This document shows, piece after piece, positions 1 to 10,248 of a DNA stretch of 64,000 nucleotides (positions are counted from its first letter, which is position 1; the number at the start of each line of letters is the position of its first letter). Source of the stretch: Microbacterium esteraromaticum (GTDB taxonomy: Bacteria; Actinomycetota; Actinomycetes; Actinomycetales; Microbacteriaceae); NCBI RefSeq assembly GCF_028747645.1, contig NZ_CP118100.1:62001-126000 (forward strand). Reading direction: 5' to 3'. Below the pieces are notes generated by a model that had not been told where the DNA came from, made no database searches, and was given only the letters and a program-made list of their open reading frames with translations. A program made the translations under genes and the position numbers.

Positions 1-849
1 GACCGTGGCGAGGGCGTCGGTGACCCCGGCATCGCCCGCGCCACCGAAGGCCGCCGGCTCAGCATCGGCTTGTACGGGTTCGACCGCCGAGATCGTGGGC
101 ACGATCACCGGGTTCTGTGCGAACGGGTACGGCGGGTAGGCCGTTTCGATGACGGCCGTGTTCTCAGCATCCGACGCTCCGGATGCCTGCAGCTGGGCCG
201 CGAGCAGCGCACGGTCGGTCTCGTCCTCGACGTTGGTGCGCAGATCCCAGGCCATCGCCTTCAGCCAGGCGACCGAGTCTGCCGGCTCCCAGGGCTCGGG
301 CTCGTAGTCCGGGTTCTGTATGCCTAGAACGGCATATTCCAGTGAGAGCTGGGCGCCGGAGCGGGAGTCCAGATAGGCGTTCACCCCGTCGGCGTAGGCC
401 TCGTAGTAGCCGAGCGTCGTCTCGTCGAGGTTCGCGACCTCCTCTTCGGCGACGGCGCGCCACCCGAGCGTACGCAGGAACTTGTCGGTCGCGACCTGGG
501 ATTCACCGAACATCTCGGCGACGCGGCCCGAGGTCACGTGCCGCCGGAAGTCCATCTCGAAGAACCGGTCCTGCGCGTGCGTGAACCCCTGCGCGTAGAA
601 CAGATCGTGCGTGGTCGAGGCGGTGATCGTGGGGATGCCGCGGTCGTCTCGCTGCACCGTCACCGTGGCGTCCAGTTCGTTGAGCTGAATCTCGCCTGAG
701 GTCTGGGGGAACGAGCGCTGGATGGTCCAGGTGAGGAAGAACGCGGCGGCGGTGGCGATCGTGATCAGTACGGCGACCACGACGAAGGCGATACGGCCGA
801 GGCGTCCCGCGAGGGAGCGTCGGTTCGGGTCGCTGGTTGTGCTCATCAT
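1..849 (-). CDS. Penicillin acylase family protein, N-terminal part (runs off the left edge)
   Basis: The gene starts at ATG 849 and stays open to base 1, giving 283 residues without a stop. A hydrophobic segment at residues 20-42 (IAFVVVAVLITIATAAAFFL) after a basic start looks like a signal anchor. The following sequence (VQRDDRGIPTITAS, FTHAQDRFFEMDFRR, TSGRVAEMFG) matches the alpha-chain start of penicillin amidase family Ntn-hydrolases, which cleave amide bonds such as those of penicillins or acyl-homoserine lactones. The catalytic N-terminal Ser of the beta chain would lie beyond the window, so activity cannot be judged. AAGGG lies about 9 bases upstream of the chosen ATG; ATG 846 is an equally possible start. 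The substrate is unknown. Confidence 0.85.
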   Translation of the reverse strand, partial: MMSTTSDPNRRSLAGRLGRIAFVVVAVLITIATAAAFFLTWTIQRSFPQTSGEIQLNELDATVTVQRDDRGIPTITASTTHDLFYAQGFTHAQDRFFEMDFRRHVTSGRVAEMFGESQVATDKFLRTLGWRAVAEEEVANLDETTLGYYEAYADGVNAYLDSRSGAQLSLEYAVLGIQNPDYEPEPWEPADSVAWLKAMAWDLRTNVEDETDRALLAAQLQASGASDAENTAVIETAYPPYPFAQNPVIVPTISAVEPVQADAEPAAFGGAGDAGVTDALATV

Positions 850-960
850 CGGTGAAGGCCCTTGGGTAGTACGTGGGACTCCGTGTCACGGAGGCCGCGC
901 ACGCGTCTCGGGTCGCGCGCGTCCTCGCATACTACCGATTCCCGCTCGCGCTGCCGAGGA

Positions 961-2772
961 TCACCCGATCAGGCTGGGCTGCAGGTCGCGCAGGGTGCGC
1001 CGGTGGGTCATCCGGGTCACTCCGACGGCCGCCAGTGCGAGGGCGCCGATGAGCCATGCGGCGAGGATCGCCAGGTCGTAGAGGGCTCGGGTGAGATCAC
1101 CGCCGTACATCAACTGGCGCAGCGCATCGACGACGTATCCCATCGGCAGCACGTGATGCAGTCCGGCGAGCGGCTCAGGTAGCGTCTGCCAGGGGAACGT
1201 GCCACCCGCGGTCACCAGCTGCAGCACCATCAGGACGAGGCCCATGAACTGGCCGACGGAACCCAACCAGACGTTGAGCGCCAGAATGATCGCCGCATAC
1301 GTCGCCGAGGCCATCACCATGACGCCCAGTGATCCCCACGGGTGTGAGAAGTCGAAGCCGAGCATGTAGCCGAGCACACCGATCAGGCCCACCATCTGCA
1401 GGGCGCCGAGCATCGCCGGTGTCAGCCATCCCGCCAGCGTGATCCGCAGCGGTGAGTGCAGCGCGGTCACTGCCCGCCGTGAGATCGGTTTGACGATCAG
1501 GAAAAGGGCGTAGATGCCGATCCACCCGGCCAGCGCGGCGAAGAACGGCGCGAGGCCCTGACCGTAGTCGCGCGCGGCCGCGACCTTGTCGCTGGAGACG
1601 TGCACGGGGTCGGCGATGGTGTCGGCCTGCGCGGCGCGCAGCTCGGGGGTGGATGCCGGTATCGCCGCCACTCCGGAGGCCAGGCCGTCGCGCAGGGACC
1701 CGATTCCGTCGCCGAGAGCACCGAGGCCGTCGTCGAGACGGGCGGCACCGTCGCGGGCGGATGCTGCACCATCGGCGGCATCCCGAGTGCCGGTGGACAG
1801 TCGTGCGGCGCCCTCGGAGAGCCGCTGCGCGCCCGCGGCGAGTTCATCGACCTGGTCGACGGCGCGTTGTGCGGCGGTGTTGCCGTCCTGAAGGCGGGCG
1901 GCCAGCGGATCGAGGTCGGTGAGCACGGCGTCGATCTGCTCGGCGGTCAGTCCGTGTTCGGCCATGCCCGCGGCGAGATCCGCGCGCACGCCGGGCAGCG
2001 CATCGGCCGCCTGTTGGGCGTGGACGGCGGCGTCATCGGCTGCGTCGGCCAGCTTGCGGTTTCCGGCGCTGACCTGTGCGGCACCGTCGGCGAGCGAGCG
2101 GGCCCCGAGGGCGAGCGCATCGGTCCCGTCGGCGAGGGTTCCCAGCCCGGTGGTGAGGGCTGACGATCCGTCCTTCGCCGAGTGGGCGCCATCGAGCAGC
2201 TGTCCGGTGCCGTCGACGGCGTCGGCGAGGTTCGCGCGCACATCGCTGAGGCCGGTCAGGAGCTGACCGGCCGCTTCCGAGCCGACCATCTCGGCGACGG
2301 AACGCCGGATGCGTTCGACCGCCTGCGTGCCGATGGATGAGGCCAGATAGTTGTTCGCATCGTTCGTCTCGAGCTCGATGCGCGCCTGGCGGGGGTGGTC
2401 GCCGGAGGCCGAGGCGAGTGCATCCGAGAAGTCGCGGGGGATGGTCACGGTGAAATCGACCGTGCCGTCCGAGAGCGCTGCGCCGGCTTCGGATGCCGTC
2501 ATCACCCTCCAGTCGAAGGAGCCGTCGCTCAGCAGTTGCTCGGCGACGTCCGATCCGTAGTTCTGCGGGTTCTCGGCGTCACCGGTGCCGGTGTCGTCGA
2601 CAACCAGTGCGACGGGGACCTCGGTGAACTTGCCATAGGGGTCTTGGTTCGCCCACAGGTACAGCCCGCCGTAGAGCACGGGAACGGCCAGCAGCGCGAT
2701 CAGCGCCACTACGGCCATGGGGCTGGCCACCAGTCGCCGCAGTTCGGCGGCGATCATCGAGGGGACCTTCAT
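961..2772 (-). CDS. YhgE/Pip family membrane protein
   Basis: A 603-residue protein starting MKVPSMIAAELRRL. It has the YhgE/Pip layout: one N-terminal membrane helix (about residues 16-36), a long extracytoplasmic region rich in heptad-like Ala/Gly/Asp repeats (for example SEGAARLSTG, RDGAARLDDGLG; roughly residues 140-370), then five or six ABC-2-like membrane helices to the C terminus. Relatives include the phage infection protein Pip of lactococci and ESX/T7SS-associated proteins; many are described as ABC-2 type permeases. The ATG overlaps the stop of the upstream gene (ATGA at 2769-2772), so translation is coupled. The frame is open further upstream, but that extension belongs to the overlapping neighbour. 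It is probably the effector of a TetR-controlled three-gene operon. Confidence 0.9.
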   Translation of the reverse strand: MKVPSMIAAELRRLVASPMAVVALIALLAVPVLYGGLYLWANQDPYGKFTEVPVALVVDDTGTGDAENPQNYGSDVAEQLLSDGSFDWRVMTASEAGAALSDGTVDFTVTIPRDFSDALASASGDHPRQARIELETNDANNYLASSIGTQAVERIRRSVAEMVGSEAAGQLLTGLSDVRANLADAVDGTGQLLDGAHSAKDGSSALTTGLGTLADGTDALALGARSLADGAAQVSAGNRKLADAADDAAVHAQQAADALPGVRADLAAGMAEHGLTAEQIDAVLTDLDPLAARLQDGNTAAQRAVDQVDELAAGAQRLSEGAARLSTGTRDAADGAASARDGAARLDDGLGALGDGIGSLRDGLASGVAAIPASTPELRAAQADTIADPVHVSSDKVAAARDYGQGLAPFFAALAGWIGIYALFLIVKPISRRAVTALHSPLRITLAGWLTPAMLGALQMVGLIGVLGYMLGFDFSHPWGSLGVMVMASATYAAIILALNVWLGSVGQFMGLVLMVLQLVTAGGTFPWQTLPEPLAGLHHVLPMGYVVDALRQLMYGGDLTRALYDLAILAAWLIGALALAAVGVTRMTHRRTLRDLQPSLIG

Positions 2773-3440
2773 CGGGCGTCCTCCTCTGCGGCGGGGGTGA
2801 TCTGTGCGGCAGCGCCGGCATCTGACAGATGCTCGGCGTGCACGGTCTCGGGCATGGTCGAGATGACGGCGGCGGCTGCGCCACCCACGATCACGAGCAC
2901 CGCGTACCCGCGGTCGGCGAACTCCGACGCGATGCGCCACCAGCCATCGGGCCGTCCGCCGTGGCGGTCGGGGGCCACCAGCACCAGCGCCTCGACCTCG
3001 GCGCGGAGCACGGCCAGTTCGCACAGGATGCGCACGCGCGCCGCCGGGTCGATGACGCCGATCGGTGTTCTGATCAGATCGTCGAACCCCAGCATCCGCA
3101 ACCAGCGACGTGCGTGACGGGGTGTGGCGGGGCGTCCGGCGAACATGAGCTCTTCGCCCACCACTGCGCCGACGGCAACGTCGGGGGGTGGGTCGCTGAC
3201 GGCCGGGGCATCGACCAGCGCCACCCGTCGCCGCAGCGCGCCCGCGTCGGCGACGCCGTCGATCGTGACCGTTCCGGAGTCGGGGCGCATCCGCCCCGAG
3301 GCGATGAGGCCGAGCACGGTCGGGCGCTGCTCGGTCTCGGCACGGATGAAGCGGGCGTGCCCGCACTCGAACACGATGTCCATGGTCGGCAGCACCTGGC
3401 CGCGACGCCCCTTCGTGATGCTCTGCAGTGCGACCCTCAT
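2769..3440 (-). CDS. Degenerate ABC-ATPase-like protein coupled to YhgE
   Basis: A 223-residue protein starting MRVALQSITKG. Around residues 45-62 it has the ABC-ATPase text after Walker A (IASGRMRPDSGTVTIDG), but where the P-loop GxxGxGKS/T should be it reads AETEQRPTVLG. The LSGGQ signature position reads IGVIDPAAR, the Walker B region reads VLVAPDRHGG without the DE pair, and the H-loop His is not evident. The fold thus looks ABC-like with every nucleotide-handling motif lost. It lies 13 bases after the TetR gene and overlaps YhgE by ATGA, in the place of a transporter ATPase. I infer a structural or regulatory partner of YhgE. It is not a recent pseudogene: the frame is intact and codon use is normal. 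Confidence 0.75.
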   Translation of the reverse strand: MRVALQSITKGRRGQVLPTMDIVFECGHARFIRAETEQRPTVLGLIASGRMRPDSGTVTIDGVADAGALRRRVALVDAPAVSDPPPDVAVGAVVGEELMFAGRPATPRHARRWLRMLGFDDLIRTPIGVIDPAARVRILCELAVLRAEVEALVLVAPDRHGGRPDGWWRIASEFADRGYAVLVIVGGAAAAVISTMPETVHAEHLSDAGAAAQITPAAEEDAR

Positions 3441-3453
3441 GCGGCGGATGCCT

Positions 3454-4095
3454 TCACTCGGCGCTCTGAGTGGGGACGAGGACGTCGGGGTGATCGCGAA
3501 GCAGGGCGTCCGCGTCGCGCCACGACAGCCCGGCGATGCTGAGCACGATCCGCACGACCGCATCGGCTGCTGCGGCGGGTTCTGCGCCTGTCTCGTCCGC
3601 GAGGTTGCGGGAGACGACCGTGCGCGCCACCTCCTCGATCAGGCGGGCGAGCATGCCTGCGTCGATGTCGATGCGCATGCGCTCGCCGCGTCGGCCCCGC
3701 CGCACGATGTCGGCGAGCACGCGACGTAGCGGGGCCAGCGCCGCGGCGGTCTCGGCGAGGTGCGCGTCGTCGAGCGCGAGCGCCGCCGTGATGCGCACGT
3801 GCGCCGCCTCGTGCCACATCAGTGCGGCGAGGCGCGCGAGCGCGACCTGAGGATCATCGTCGTCCACCGAGGTCGCCAGCGCGTTGAAGCGCCGGGCGCC
3901 GGACGCGATGAGCTCGCGGATCAGCGCGTCGCGGTCGGCGAAGTGCCCGTAGATGGTGCGGCGCGAGACGCCGGCGGTACGCGCGATCGCGTCGACCGAG
4001 GCGTGCGGGTCGGATGCGAGGGCGGTGCGGGCCGCGGCGATGATTCCGGCACGGTTCGCGAGAGCATCCGAGCGCGGAGTGCGGGCGGAGGACAT
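3454..4095 (-). CDS. TetR family transcriptional regulator
   Basis: A 213-residue protein beginning MSSARTPRSDALANRAGI. The N-terminal helix-turn-helix is clear (IIAAARTAL, VDAIARTAGVSRRTIYGHFADRDALI, residues about 18-58), followed by a helical ligand-binding domain. ATG 4095 is preferred over the upstream GTG 4131, which lies inside the operator palindrome at 4110-4135. The gene heads the operon TetR - ABC-like protein - YhgE/Pip and is very probably autoregulated, because the palindrome overlaps its own promoter. The inducing ligand is unknown; by analogy with other TetR-YhgE pairs it could be a membrane-active compound. Confidence 0.92.
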   Translation of the reverse strand: MSSARTPRSDALANRAGIIAAARTALASDPHASVDAIARTAGVSRRTIYGHFADRDALIRELIASGARRFNALATSVDDDDPQVALARLAALMWHEAAHVRITAALALDDAHLAETAAALAPLRRVLADIVRRGRRGERMRIDIDAGMLARLIEEVARTVVSRNLADETGAEPAAAADAVVRIVLSIAGLSWRDADALLRDHPDVLVPTQSAE

Positions 4096-4101
4096 GCATC
4101 G

Positions 4102-4135
4102 AGTGTAAGTATCTTGCACATCACTGTGCAAGATA
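4102..4135 (-). promoter_or_regulatory. TetR operator and promoter of the YhgE operon
   Basis: A perfect inverted repeat, TATCTTGCACA (4110-4120), spacer TCAC, TGTGCAAGATA (4125-4135), lies 15 bases upstream of the TetR start. On the minus strand a -35-like TTGCAC (4131-4126) and a -10-like TACACT (4107-4102) are separated by 18 bases, so the palindrome covers the -35 and the spacer. Binding of the adjacent TetR protein would block transcription of all three genes. Confidence 0.85.
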
Positions 4136-4180
4136 ACGCAGGGGATTCACAGCCCATGCGTCACTACCGCTCAGAACGCA

Positions 4181-4226
4181 GACGCCCCGCGTGGGTCACC
4201 CGAACGGGCGACCCACGCGGGGCGTC
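4181..4226 (-). terminator. Hairpin after argG
   Basis: Two perfect 17-base arms (4181-4197 and 4210-4226; GACGCCCCGCG at the left) around a 12-base loop form a very stable hairpin 16 bases after the argG stop. No U-run follows, as is common in high-GC actinobacteria. It also separates argG transcription from the TetR promoter region downstream. Confidence 0.75.
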
Positions 4227-4242
4227 GAAAATCGTACGGCGG

Positions 4243-5902
<1,660 letters not shown>

Positions 5903-8900
5903 ATGCTGCATTTTCGCGCGCCCAAACGGCGCGATCATCTGGCGCGCCCGAGCGCGTTCCGCCGCGTCATCTCTGCGTTCACCGTGGGGCTGCTGGCGAT
6001 CATCGGCCTCGTCGCAGCACCCGCTGCGGCGGTCGCCGCGACCAACGCCGCCATCGCCATCGGCGCCGTCACCATCGAACCGGCCGACGCGAAGCTGACC
6101 ATCGGCGACTCCGTCACGGTGTCGGGCACCTGGGACGCCTCCGCGGCTGATCCTCAGCCCGGTGACACCTTCACGATCGGGCTGCCGGACGTCTTCGAGT
6201 TCCCCGCCGCCGTGCCGTTCGCACTGAACGGCCCCGAGGGCGTGGTGTGGGGGAACTGCCTCACCGATCCGTCCACCGGAATCGCCGAGTGCACACTCAC
6301 CGACGCCGTTACCGAGCGGCCCGAGCAGGTCTCGGGAACCTGGCAGTTCCAGGTCGAGGCCATCCAGACGACCACCGAGACCGAGGTCGTGTTCGACCTG
6401 AACGGCACGCCGGTGTCGGTCCCGCTGCCCGGAGGCGGCGGGATCGATGACGGCATCGAACTGCCCGGCGAGGTCTCGAAGGCCGGTCAGATGAACAGCA
6501 ACAACTGGTCGATGACATGGACCATCGACATCCCCGGGGCGAACCTCGTCGCCGCGGGCGGAGACGTCGCACACATCACCGACACCTTCGGTGCCGGCCA
6601 CGTGCTGTGCGACCCGACCGGGTTCCGTGTGCAGACCGTCCGCGGTGACACCGTGGTCGACGTGACCGATCTCGTCGAGTCGGCACCCGTTGCCGGCGAG
6701 GCAGGATTCCGTATCGCGCTGAACGCTCCCCGCGGCGGTTTCAACGCCGATGTGACGTACCGCCTCACCTACGAGACGTGCACGCCGGACGGACAGATCG
6801 ACCCTTCTGGCACCACCTACGAGAACTCGATGCAGATCGAGGGCTGGGGTGAGGCCGGTCAGGGCATCGGCACAGTCACCAACCGCCCCTGGCACCTGGG
6901 ACTGACCAAGTCCGGCACCGTGCTCGGGAAGGCCGACCGCAACGGTCGGATCGCCTGGATGGTCGTCGTCCCCGGCGATCAGCTGTTCGGCAAGAACAGC
7001 TTCACCTTGACCGAGACGCTCGGCGAGGGGCACCAACTCTGCACCGACACCGTTTCAGGATTGCGCGTCTTCGAGCGCTATGGCCCCAGCGGGCAGCGCG
7101 ATCGTGACATCACGAATCTGCTCGCCGTGTCGAACCAGACCTCATCGGCGCAGGCCTTCAGCGGTGTCTACACGATCGACGATTCCGACTTCGCGTTCAA
7201 GCGCTCCGACTACCGCTATCTCGTGAGCTATGACACGTGCGTCACCTCGGCCGATCTCCCCGAGGCGGGCACGGTCTACGCGAACACCGTCTCGATCGAC
7301 GGCGACGCCACGGGCGGCGAGGCGAAGGTTCCCGGACGCTCGCAGGGTAAGAAGGGCAAGATCAACGGAGCGACAGTCACGATCGACGGTGTCGAGCACA
7401 TGCCGCAGACGACCCTCGACTGGACCGTCACGATTCCGGGTGAGAAGGTCGACGGCATCACCGGGCCGCTGACGCTGACCGACACGCTGTCCTCGACGCA
7501 GACGGTCTGCGCCGCGGGTGACTCGAGCGATGGCCTCGCCGCGCGTATGAACCTCGCAGTCACGGCCCACGATCAGATCAAGAATGGCGGCCTGAAGAGT
7601 GTCGACCTCACCGACGCCACGACGGTGACGGTCGACGGTCAGCAGGTCACCTTCGAGATCGCCGAACCGTCGCTGCCCATGCCGCAGGGGGGCACGAGCG
7701 ACGGATTCACCCGTGAGTACCAGTACACGCTGAGCTACACCACGTGCACCACCAGCGGCGGTATGGATGCGCCGGGCACCGAGTACGGCAATGCGATTGC
7801 CGGTTCGGGCATCGAGTTCTCGTCGTCCGTCACCCAGAAGTACAGCGGTTCGGGTACCGGAACCGGTGTCACTCGCGGATCGGTGGCGCTCGACAAGAAG
7901 CTCGCCGACACCCCGGGCGCCGCGCTCGTTCCGGCCGACACGTCCTTCACCGTGCACGTGAAGGAGATCGACCCGAAGGGTGCGACCCAGAACGCGTACG
8001 ACCTCGAGGTCCCGCTCAACGGCGACCCGGTCGGCGGGCTCAACGCCCGTGGTACCGGCTGGACCGTCGAGCTGTCTGAGCCGAGGTTCCCGACCGTTTC
8101 CGGTATCACCTGGGGTGCTCCGAAGTTCCTGCCCACCGAGGGGCTCATCCCGGGCGATGACGGCACCACCGCCGTCGCCACGCTCGCCCCGGGCACGAAC
8201 ATCTCGGTGACGCTGCAGAACACCGCACTGCTCGGTAGCGCCACGGCCACCAAGGCCCTCGCCGGACCGGACGCCGCCCGCGAGCTCGTCGACCCGAAGC
8301 AGAGCTACCGGGTCACCGCGACGATCGACACGAGCGCACTCGGTGACAACGTGCCCGCACAGCCGGACCGTGTTCTCGACATCACCGCCGGTGAGACCGT
8401 CACGATGGAGAACCTGCCGGTCGGCGCTGTGGTGACGTTCTCTGAGGCGAAGCCCGGCGACGACGATGTATTGACGTGGTCGACGCCGGTGATCTCGCCG
8501 AACCCGATCACCATCGAGGCCGATCACGTCGTCGAACCGGCGGCTGTGACCGTGACGAACACGGTCGACCGCACGGTCGGGACGTTCTCGATCGCCAAGA
8601 CCGTCACGGGAGAACAGGCCGACAACCCGGCCGTTCCCGACGAGGTGACTGTCACCGCATCGTGGACGCAGGACGGCGTTGACGCAGAGAAGACGCTGAC
8701 CCTCCCGACCGACGGCACCCCCGTCGAGCTCGGTGAGAACCTGCTGATCGGCACCGAGGTGACGCTCACCGAGACGCCGCTCGTCGACGGATCCAGCATC
8801 GCCTGGGGCGCGCCGGTGTGGAGCGGTACCGGAGTGACTGTTGACGGCGAATCGGCCGTCGTCTCGATCACCCGCGATGCTGAGGCACAGGTGCAGCTGC

Positions 8901-10099
8901 AGAATCACGCGGCCACCTCGGTCGCCGGCATCAGCCTGATCAAGGGCCTCGCCGGTGACGCGATCGGTGAGGTCGCCCCCGACACCGAGTTCCCCGTCAC
9001 GGCGACGTGGACCGACGCCGAGGGCGCCGAGCAGTCGACGCAGCTCACCATCAACACCGTCGAGCCGACCCCGCTGGGGGTCGACCTGCCCGCCGGAACC
9101 GTTGTGACGATCACCGAGGGTGAGCGCCCCGCGTTCGACACCGTCGTCTGGGAATCGGTCACGATCAGCGGTGCCGATGTGACAGACAACGGTGACGGGT
9201 CGGCCGAGATCGTCGTCTCGGATCAGCAGGGCGACAGCACCCTGGTGACGGTGGTCAACGAGGCCACCTGGGCGCCGGGAACCTTCACCCTGTCCAAGCA
9301 GGTCGACGGCATTCTGCTCGATAACCCGGACGTTCCCGAGGTCGTCACCGTGACCGCCTCGTGGCTCGACGGTGACGAGCCACGCCAGGCCGAGGTGGCA
9401 CTGCCCACCGATGGCACCGTCGTTCCCTTCGGCCAGGACCTGCCCCACGGCACCCTCGTCACACTCGCGGAGTTGCCCAACGACGAGGGCCTCGCCTTCG
9501 CCTGGAACACCCCGCAGTGGGCCGGCGATGACATCGTCGGAAACGAGGACGGCACCGCCGCGCTCACGATCGGAGCGGCGCAGGATGCCCAGGTCGTCGT
9601 CACCAATGCCGTGACGCCGAAGCTCGGCAGCCTGACCGTCACGAAGGAGCTCACCGGCAGCGGCGCGAGCCTCGTCGAAGACACCGCCTTCCCGGTGACG
9701 GCGACCTGGACCGATCTGCTCGGCGAGCCGCAGCAGCTCGACCTCGAGGTGCGTTCCGGCGAGACGACGGTGATCGCGGATCTGCCGCTGGGCACCGAGG
9801 TGACGCTCACCGAGCACTCCACCGAGCTGCCGGTCAACGCGCGCTGGCACGGCGCGACGTGGTCGAGTGACGACGTGAACGTCGCATTCGACGACGCCGA
9901 AGGTGACGAGGTCACGATCATCGTGGTCGGCGACGGCACGGCACCCGCGACGATCACGGTTTCGAACGACATCGAGAAGCTGCCCGACCTCGCCGTGACC
10001 GGCGGGCCGGCGATCACGCTGTCCGTCGTGGTGCTGGCCGTGCTGCTGATGGGCGTCGGAATCCTGATGCTCGTGCTGCACCGCCGCCGCAGCGCATAG
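5903..10099 (+). CDS. Large LAxTG-anchored adhesin with repeated Ig-like / DUF5979-type domains
   Basis: A 1398-residue surface protein. A signal peptide covers residues 1 to about 46 (basic MLHFRAPKRRDH, hydrophobic core, AAAVAA). Residues about 50-190 form an SdrG-like Ig domain. Three collagen-binding-type modules follow (about 190-345, 345-490, 490-655), each closing with a similar strand such as YRLTYETCT, YLVSYDTCV, YTLSYTTCT. Then come six modules of about 115 residues resembling DUF5979 (starting near 659, 780, 895, 1009, 1127, 1243; motifs FSIAKTVTG, LTVTKELTG, TLTETP). The end is LAVTG near 1363, a membrane helix and RRRSA: a class E sortase signal. ATG 5903 has AGGGGAG upstream. 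No sortase gene lies in the window. Its ligand is unknown. Confidence 0.9.
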   Translation: MLHFRAPKRRDHLARPSAFRRVISAFTVGLLAIIGLVAAPAAAVAATNAAIAIGAVTIEPADAKLTIGDSVTVSGTWDASAADPQPGDTFTIGLPDVFEFPAAVPFALNGPEGVVWGNCLTDPSTGIAECTLTDAVTERPEQVSGTWQFQVEAIQTTTETEVVFDLNGTPVSVPLPGGGGIDDGIELPGEVSKAGQMNSNNWSMTWTIDIPGANLVAAGGDVAHITDTFGAGHVLCDPTGFRVQTVRGDTVVDVTDLVESAPVAGEAGFRIALNAPRGGFNADVTYRLTYETCTPDGQIDPSGTTYENSMQIEGWGEAGQGIGTVTNRPWHLGLTKSGTVLGKADRNGRIAWMVVVPGDQLFGKNSFTLTETLGEGHQLCTDTVSGLRVFERYGPSGQRDRDITNLLAVSNQTSSAQAFSGVYTIDDSDFAFKRSDYRYLVSYDTCVTSADLPEAGTVYANTVSIDGDATGGEAKVPGRSQGKKGKINGATVTIDGVEHMPQTTLDWTVTIPGEKVDGITGPLTLTDTLSSTQTVCAAGDSSDGLAARMNLAVTAHDQIKNGGLKSVDLTDATTVTVDGQQVTFEIAEPSLPMPQGGTSDGFTREYQYTLSYTTCTTSGGMDAPGTEYGNAIAGSGIEFSSSVTQKYSGSGTGTGVTRGSVALDKKLADTPGAALVPADTSFTVHVKEIDPKGATQNAYDLEVPLNGDPVGGLNARGTGWTVELSEPRFPTVSGITWGAPKFLPTEGLIPGDDGTTAVATLAPGTNISVTLQNTALLGSATATKALAGPDAARELVDPKQSYRVTATIDTSALGDNVPAQPDRVLDITAGETVTMENLPVGAVVTFSEAKPGDDDVLTWSTPVISPNPITIEADHVVEPAAVTVTNTVDRTVGTFSIAKTVTGEQADNPAVPDEVTVTASWTQDGVDAEKTLTLPTDGTPVELGENLLIGTEVTLTETPLVDGSSIAWGAPVWSGTGVTVDGESAVVSITRDAEAQVQLQNHAATSVAGISLIKGLAGDAIGEVAPDTEFPVTATWTDAEGAEQSTQLTINTVEPTPLGVDLPAGTVVTITEGERPAFDTVVWESVTISGADVTDNGDGSAEIVVSDQQGDSTLVTVVNEATWAPGTFTLSKQVDGILLDNPDVPEVVTVTASWLDGDEPRQAEVALPTDGTVVPFGQDLPHGTLVTLAELPNDEGLAFAWNTPQWAGDDIVGNEDGTAALTIGAAQDAQVVVTNAVTPKLGSLTVTKELTGSGASLVEDTAFPVTATWTDLLGEPQQLDLEVRSGETTVIADLPLGTEVTLTEHSTELPVNARWHGATWSSDDVNVAFDDAEGDEVTIIVVGDGTAPATITVSNDIEKLPDLAVTGGPAITLSVVVLAVLLMGVGILMLVLHRRRSA

Positions 10100-10123
10100 G
10101 CGACGCGCTCACGCGCTGACCTC

Positions 10124-10157
10124 GGGGGTCGGCACGCCGAACGGCGTGTCGACCCCC
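10124..10157 (+). terminator. Hairpin after the adhesin gene
   Basis: Arms of 15 bases (10124-10138 and 10143-10157) with one mismatch enclose a GAAC tetraloop, 24 bases after the adhesin stop. It lies between convergent genes and could end both transcripts. No clear T-run follows. Confidence 0.65.
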
Positions 10158-10248
10158 GCAGCGTTTCGGAACGAGGGCGAGCGGGCTCTGTACCAGGCAG
10201 GTAGAGCGCGCACCAGGCGCGCAGAGCACGCACCCGGCCACGCTGTGA

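Noticed and set aside
2772..3366. N-terminal extension of YhgE (open frame to 3366)
   Set aside because: The extension is Arg-rich shadow of the overlapping ABC-like gene; ATG 2772 shows the usual ATGA coupling and the family's N terminus.
7142..10081. A 979-codon open frame antisense to the adhesin gene
   Set aside because: Its product is a low-complexity Arg/Gly/Asp-rich chain typical of reverse-strand reading in high-GC DNA. The adhesin frame has a signal peptide, domains and an anchor.
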